Shown: in pieces, positions 61,091 through 64,000 of the stretch | How positions within the stretch are numbered: the stretch's first letter is position 1 | How the letters are laid out: every line of letters starts with the position of its first letter | NCBI GenBank assembly: GCA_020073165.1 | Contig: JAIQFP010000010.1 | Location: 1-64,000, forward strand | DNA from: Terriglobia bacterium | Lineage (GTDB): Bacteria; Acidobacteriota; Terriglobia; Terriglobales; Acidobacteriaceae | Direction: 5' to 3' | Length of the DNA stretch: 64,000 nucleotides | Position numbers and translations under genes: made by a program | Notes under the pieces: model-generated | The model's input: the letters and a program-made list of their open reading frames with translations, nothing else | Database searches by the model: none | Told to the model about the DNA's origin: nothing

Positions 61091-62284
61091 ATGACAACTT
61101 TTGCGGAACTGCCGCTGTCTTCTGCTTTGCAGCAGAAGCTGGCAGCAGCTCAATTCACCATTCCAACCCCTATCCAAACGCAGGCCATTCCGCCTGCTCT
61201 CGAGGGCAAAGACGTCCTCGCCACGGCGCAGACCGGCACCGGTAAAACGCTGGCGTTTCTCATCCCGCTCATCGAACAGTTGAGCCGCGAGCCGTTGCGC
61301 CAGGTGACCGCGCTGGTGCTGCTGCCTACGCGCGAGCTGGCCATGCAGGTCAACGAGGAGTACGAGAAGCTGCGCACCAAAGCTCTGCCCAAAGCCGCGC
61401 TGGTGATGGGCGGCGTGTCGGAGGTGGGCCAGATTCGGTCCCTCCGCCAAGCTCGGCTCATCATCGCCACGCCCGGGCGGCTGCAAGACTTTATGGATCG
61501 AAAGCTGGCCAGCCTCGGTCAGGTCAAGCTGCTGGTGCTCGACGAAGCGGACCGCATGCTGGACATGGGCTTTCTGCCTGCCATCCGGCGCATTGTGTCG
61601 GTGCTGCCTGTGCGCCGGCAGACTCTTTGCTTCTCGGCTACCTTGGAGCAGTCTGTCGCCAGCCTGGTGCATGAGTACATGCGCCAGCCGGTGCGGGTGG
61701 CGCTGGGCTCGGTCCTCAAGCCGGCGGAGAGTGTTCAGCTCAAGGCGTACGAGGTGCGTCCGGGAGAGAAGATGGACGTGCTGCGGCAATTGCTCTATGC
61801 GGAAAAGGGACAGACGCTGGTTTTCGCGCGTACCAAGCGCGGCACGCAGCGGCTTGCAAACGAACTGGTGCGGGACGGCTTCAATGCTGCGATGATTCAC
61901 GGCGACCGCACCCAGTCGCAGCGTAATGGGGCCTTGAACGGATTTCAGGAAGGCCGCTTCCAGGTGCTGGTGGCGACCGACATCGCGGCGCGTGGCTTGC
62001 ACGTGGACGATGTGGCCCACGTCATCAACTATGACCTGCCCAAGATGGCCGAAGACTTCATCCACCGGGTCGGGCGTACGGGACGTGCTGGATCCCAGGG
62101 CCGCGCCTCCTCGCTCGTAGCAGGGGCGGAGGTTCTGGAGCTTCGCAATATCGAGCGCACATTGAAGTTGCGCATCGAGCGCGAGCAGGTGGACCCATCC
62201 ACCGCCGGCCGGCCGAAGCGGTTTGTGCAAAACACCCTCGCTTCCCGGACGCTGACCGCGTTGCCCGGCGAGGTTTTTGTCTAG
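61091..62284 (+). CDS. DEAD-box RNA helicase (RhlE-like)
   Basis: A 397-aa helicase core with all motifs: ATAQTGTGKT, PTRELA, TPGR, LDEADRMLDMG, SAT, and in domain 2 HGDRTQSQRN, ATDIAARGLHVDDV and HRVGRTGRAG. The C-terminal tail is short, unlike long RhlE/CsdA proteins. ATG 61091 is chosen over GTG/ATG upstream. It likely unwinds mRNA or rRNA during assembly or cold adaptation. A leader of more than 100 bp precedes it. Confidence 0.92.
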   Translation: MTTFAELPLSSALQQKLAAAQFTIPTPIQTQAIPPALEGKDVLATAQTGTGKTLAFLIPLIEQLSREPLRQVTALVLLPTRELAMQVNEEYEKLRTKALPKAALVMGGVSEVGQIRSLRQARLIIATPGRLQDFMDRKLASLGQVKLLVLDEADRMLDMGFLPAIRRIVSVLPVRRQTLCFSATLEQSVASLVHEYMRQPVRVALGSVLKPAESVQLKAYEVRPGEKMDVLRQLLYAEKGQTLVFARTKRGTQRLANELVRDGFNAAMIHGDRTQSQRNGALNGFQEGRFQVLVATDIAARGLHVDDVAHVINYDLPKMAEDFIHRVGRTGRAGSQGRASSLVAGAEVLELRNIERTLKLRIEREQVDPSTAGRPKRFVQNTLASRTLTALPGEVFV

Positions 62285-62300
62285 AAGGAGATCAACCCGT

Positions 62301-62329
62301 GTGGCGCGGGCACCCTTGTCCGCGCCGCC
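62301..62329. repeat. GC-rich palindrome (class B)
   Basis: GGCGCGGGCA and TGTCCGCGCC pair with one G.T, loop CCCT, preceded by GTGT. The same element, in opposite orientation, is in the iscA-hscB gap. It lies in a 209-bp gap before the TPR-like gene, which shows no other feature. Confidence 0.6.
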
Positions 62330-62493
62330 TTTCTGGGCTTGGCCCCGCGGTGCCCTCCGCAATTTTGCCCCACTTTCCTGGATGGTTCGCCGTCCAAAGT
62401 CCCAGTTTCGCGATATCTTTTGTTTCGCGGTTGCGTCTCTCCCCATATTGGCACTCTGCGGCAGGGAGCTTGTGCCTTGGCAGGAGGAAATAT

Positions 62494-63390
62494 ATGGAGC
62501 AATGCATCGGAGCAGCGGTGGCGCCATCGAGGCTGGCCAGGCTTCCCAGCCCACACTCGGAGCCGGCGAGACGTAGCCGGAGAAAAACAGCGATCCTCCT
62601 GGCTGTTTTGTTTGCCTCAGCGTGGGTCCCGTTGGGGACGGCAGCGCCCGGCGCGGCGCGTCAACCGGTGATCAAGATCGTTACCCAGATTCAGCGGGCC
62701 GACTATGAAGGCGACCGCACCGCCCTCAAGCGCCTTTACGACGAGTTGACCCCCTTCACGAAGGACAACGAGCTTGCCTCGCGGGTGCGATATTGGCGCG
62801 GGTTTGCCCTGTGGCGCAGAGCCATCAACGGATTCAACGACTCGGTCGACTCCAAGGAGCAGGAACAGGATCTGACGCAAGCGCTGGACGAATTCAACCA
62901 GTCGGCGGCACTTGACCCTGGGTTTGTGGATGCAAAAATCGGGGCAGGGTCGTGTCTGGGCTATCTCATGTACCTGAACCAGAAAAACCCCGTACGCATT
63001 CAGGAGCTGGTGGCCCAGGTTGTACCGGTGCTGAAGCAGGCCCAGGCGGCCTCCCCCGATAATCCCCGCCTGCTTTGGGTGTTAGGTCCAAGCCGCTGGA
63101 ATACTCCCCCGGAGCGAGGAGGCGGCCAGGACAAAGCTATGGAAGGTTACCAAAAGGGACTGGAAGCGGTGCGGAAGCAGAAGGGCACCGTGAGCGATCC
63201 ATTGGAACCGTCGTGGGGAGAGCCGGAGTTGCTGATGAATTTGGCTTGGTCCAACTTGAACCGGACTACGCCGGACCTGAATGCCGCGGAACAGTATGCC
63301 CGTTCCGCACTGGAGCTGGTTCCATACTGGCATTACGTGCGGGACATTCTGCTGCCGCAGATACGTGACGCCAAGGCAAAACACAACTGA
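62494..63390 (+). CDS. Secreted TPR-like protein
   Basis: A 298-aa protein. ATG 62494 follows AGGAGG. A hydrophobic signal/anchor is at about residues 32-50 (TAILLAVLFASAWVPLG), after an unusually long basic N-terminus. The mature part is helical with TPR-like pairs: LTQALDEFNQSAALDPGFVDAK and AEQYARSALELVPYWHYV. Function unknown; such proteins typically scaffold periplasmic complexes. Confidence 0.75.
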   Translation: MEQCIGAAVAPSRLARLPSPHSEPARRSRRKTAILLAVLFASAWVPLGTAAPGAARQPVIKIVTQIQRADYEGDRTALKRLYDELTPFTKDNELASRVRYWRGFALWRRAINGFNDSVDSKEQEQDLTQALDEFNQSAALDPGFVDAKIGAGSCLGYLMYLNQKNPVRIQELVAQVVPVLKQAQAASPDNPRLLWVLGPSRWNTPPERGGGQDKAMEGYQKGLEAVRKQKGTVSDPLEPSWGEPELLMNLAWSNLNRTTPDLNAAEQYARSALELVPYWHYVRDILLPQIRDAKAKHN

Positions 63391-63443
63391 CACTGGGGCA
63401 CGTCTTCACCCGCAGATGGGCTGGCCTGTGAAGGCGCAGGATG

Positions 63444-63698
63444 TCATTGCTTAGTTAGCCGCTCGATTTCCTTGCTGTCGTCGGCTGGGGATGGCTCGGC
63501 AGAAGTGGGTTCGTCGGAGCCGATGCGGAACAGGGCGGCCTGGGCTTCGGCGTGCTCGCGCAGTTCGCGCATCTCGTCAACGCTGTCTTCGGGTTTGTCC
63601 TGTTTACGCTGGTTCCGGCGCTCGGCTTTATCGCGTTGTTTCTGCTGCCGGGCTTGTTCTTTCTGACGCTTGGTAAATGTTGATCGGCCTCTTGGCAT
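63444..63698 (-). CDS. Small Lys/Arg/Glu-rich protein
   Basis: An 84-aa, highly charged protein. The N-terminal half is basic and Gln/Lys-rich (FTKRQKEQARQQKQRDKAE) and the C-terminal half acidic. It probably forms a long helix. It has the composition of RNA-binding or ribosome-linked small proteins. It lies next to the RRM gene on the same strand, which may be relevant. Confidence 0.6.
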   Translation of the reverse strand: MPRGRSTFTKRQKEQARQQKQRDKAERRNQRKQDKPEDSVDEMRELREHAEAQAALFRIGSDEPTSAEPSPADDSKEIERLTKQ

Positions 63699-63777
63699 TC
63701 ACAATCCCCCCTGTCTCTTATGGCGTTAACGGGCCAGCCCGATGCCGGCTCCGGCGAATTCCAGAGAATCGGAAAAG

Positions 63778-64000
63778 CTACCAGCGGGGCTCGCGGGGCT
63801 GACGGGCGTGGCCACGATAGTCATCGCGTCCTCCTCCACCGCCGCCGAAGCGCTGTCCACCGCCGCTGCGTGGCCGGTCGGCCTTGGGCTTGGCTTCGTT
63901 GATGGTCAACGCGCGTCCTCCCAGTTCTGTTCCGTTCAAGGCGGCAATGGCTTTCTCGGCTTCACCGGCATCGGTCATTTCCACAAACGCAAAGCCACGG
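63778..64000 (-). CDS. RRM RNA-binding protein (5' end outside window)
   Basis: The last part of an RNA-recognition-motif protein. RNP1 (RGFAFVEM) is right at the window edge and is followed by [25 protein letters not shown], the standard end of the domain. A Gly/Arg-rich tail of about 30 residues ([17 protein letters not shown]) follows. Such proteins are found in cyanobacteria and Acidobacteria, often in cold-shock or RNA-processing roles. RNP2 and the start are outside. Confidence 0.9.
   Translation of the reverse strand, partial: RGFAFVEMTDAGEAEKAIAALNGTELGGRALTINEAKPKADRPRSGGGQRFGGGGGGRDDYRGHARQPREPRW

Overview
The window is 64 kb of a GC-rich bacterial chromosome. It most resembles an Acidobacteriota (Koribacter/Terriglobia-like) genome. 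That placement is an inference from the gene repertoire: HAF-repeat and GloVer-repeat secreted proteins, a DUF2934/Hsp20 protein, PadR with a Cdd1 partner, TonB-free beta-barrels, and abundant short palindromic intergenic repeats. I see no insertion sequence, prophage, CRISPR array or rRNA. One tRNA (Ile, CAU anticodon) is present. Genes are dense, mostly in short operons on both strands.

Layout. 1-4.3 kb: end of an MmgE/PrpD dehydratase, a fused fungal-type homoaconitase-like hydro-lyase, a tiny membrane protein and an isocitrate/homoisocitrate-type dehydrogenase, together a tricarboxylic-acid segment. 4.5-8.9 kb: a TolC/HlyD/MFS tripartite drug-efflux operon. 8.9-16 kb: cytidylate-kinase-like protein, DUF4197 and DUF333-like secreted proteins, tRNA, acyltransferase, FmdB zinc ribbon, Hsp20-like protein, YggX and a frameshifted beta-barrel. 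15-24 kb: signalling and regulation (STAS, GT2, HD-GYP, VOC, Cdd1-PadR, EamA, hybrid kinase, PilZ-like). 24-31 kb: GABA-type aminotransferase, retropepsin-like protease, EamA, RNase H, then a strongly structured candidate RNA followed by yraN and galT. 31.9-38.3 kb: a complete ISC iron-sulfur operon (iscR-iscS-iscU-iscA-hscB-hscA-fdx-iscX) with a recognisable Rrf2-type operator. 38.6-48.2 kb: zinc ribbon, CheY, tsaD, cca, amidohydrolase-TPR, DUF721, gatCA, winged-helix membrane regulator, miaA. 48-54 kb: GH3, lipoprotein, pyrR-pyrB-pyrC. 54-64 kb: DUF4265, kbl, FmdE, GloVer repeats, cysS, pgsA, DEAD helicase, TPR-like protein and an RRM protein cut by the window end.

The best candidates for something undescribed are two. 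First, a plus-strand structured RNA at about 28545-28800 with its own extended -10 promoter, two GNRA-capped hairpins and an 80-nt composite hairpin in which every non-canonical pair is G.U on the plus strand. Second, two families of palindromic elements: class A, built from imperfect 7-9-bp tandem units in inverted arms, which occupies the junctions of the isc operon; and class B, short GC-rich palindromes with 2-4-nt loops, two of which sit in frame inside cca and a winged-helix regulator.
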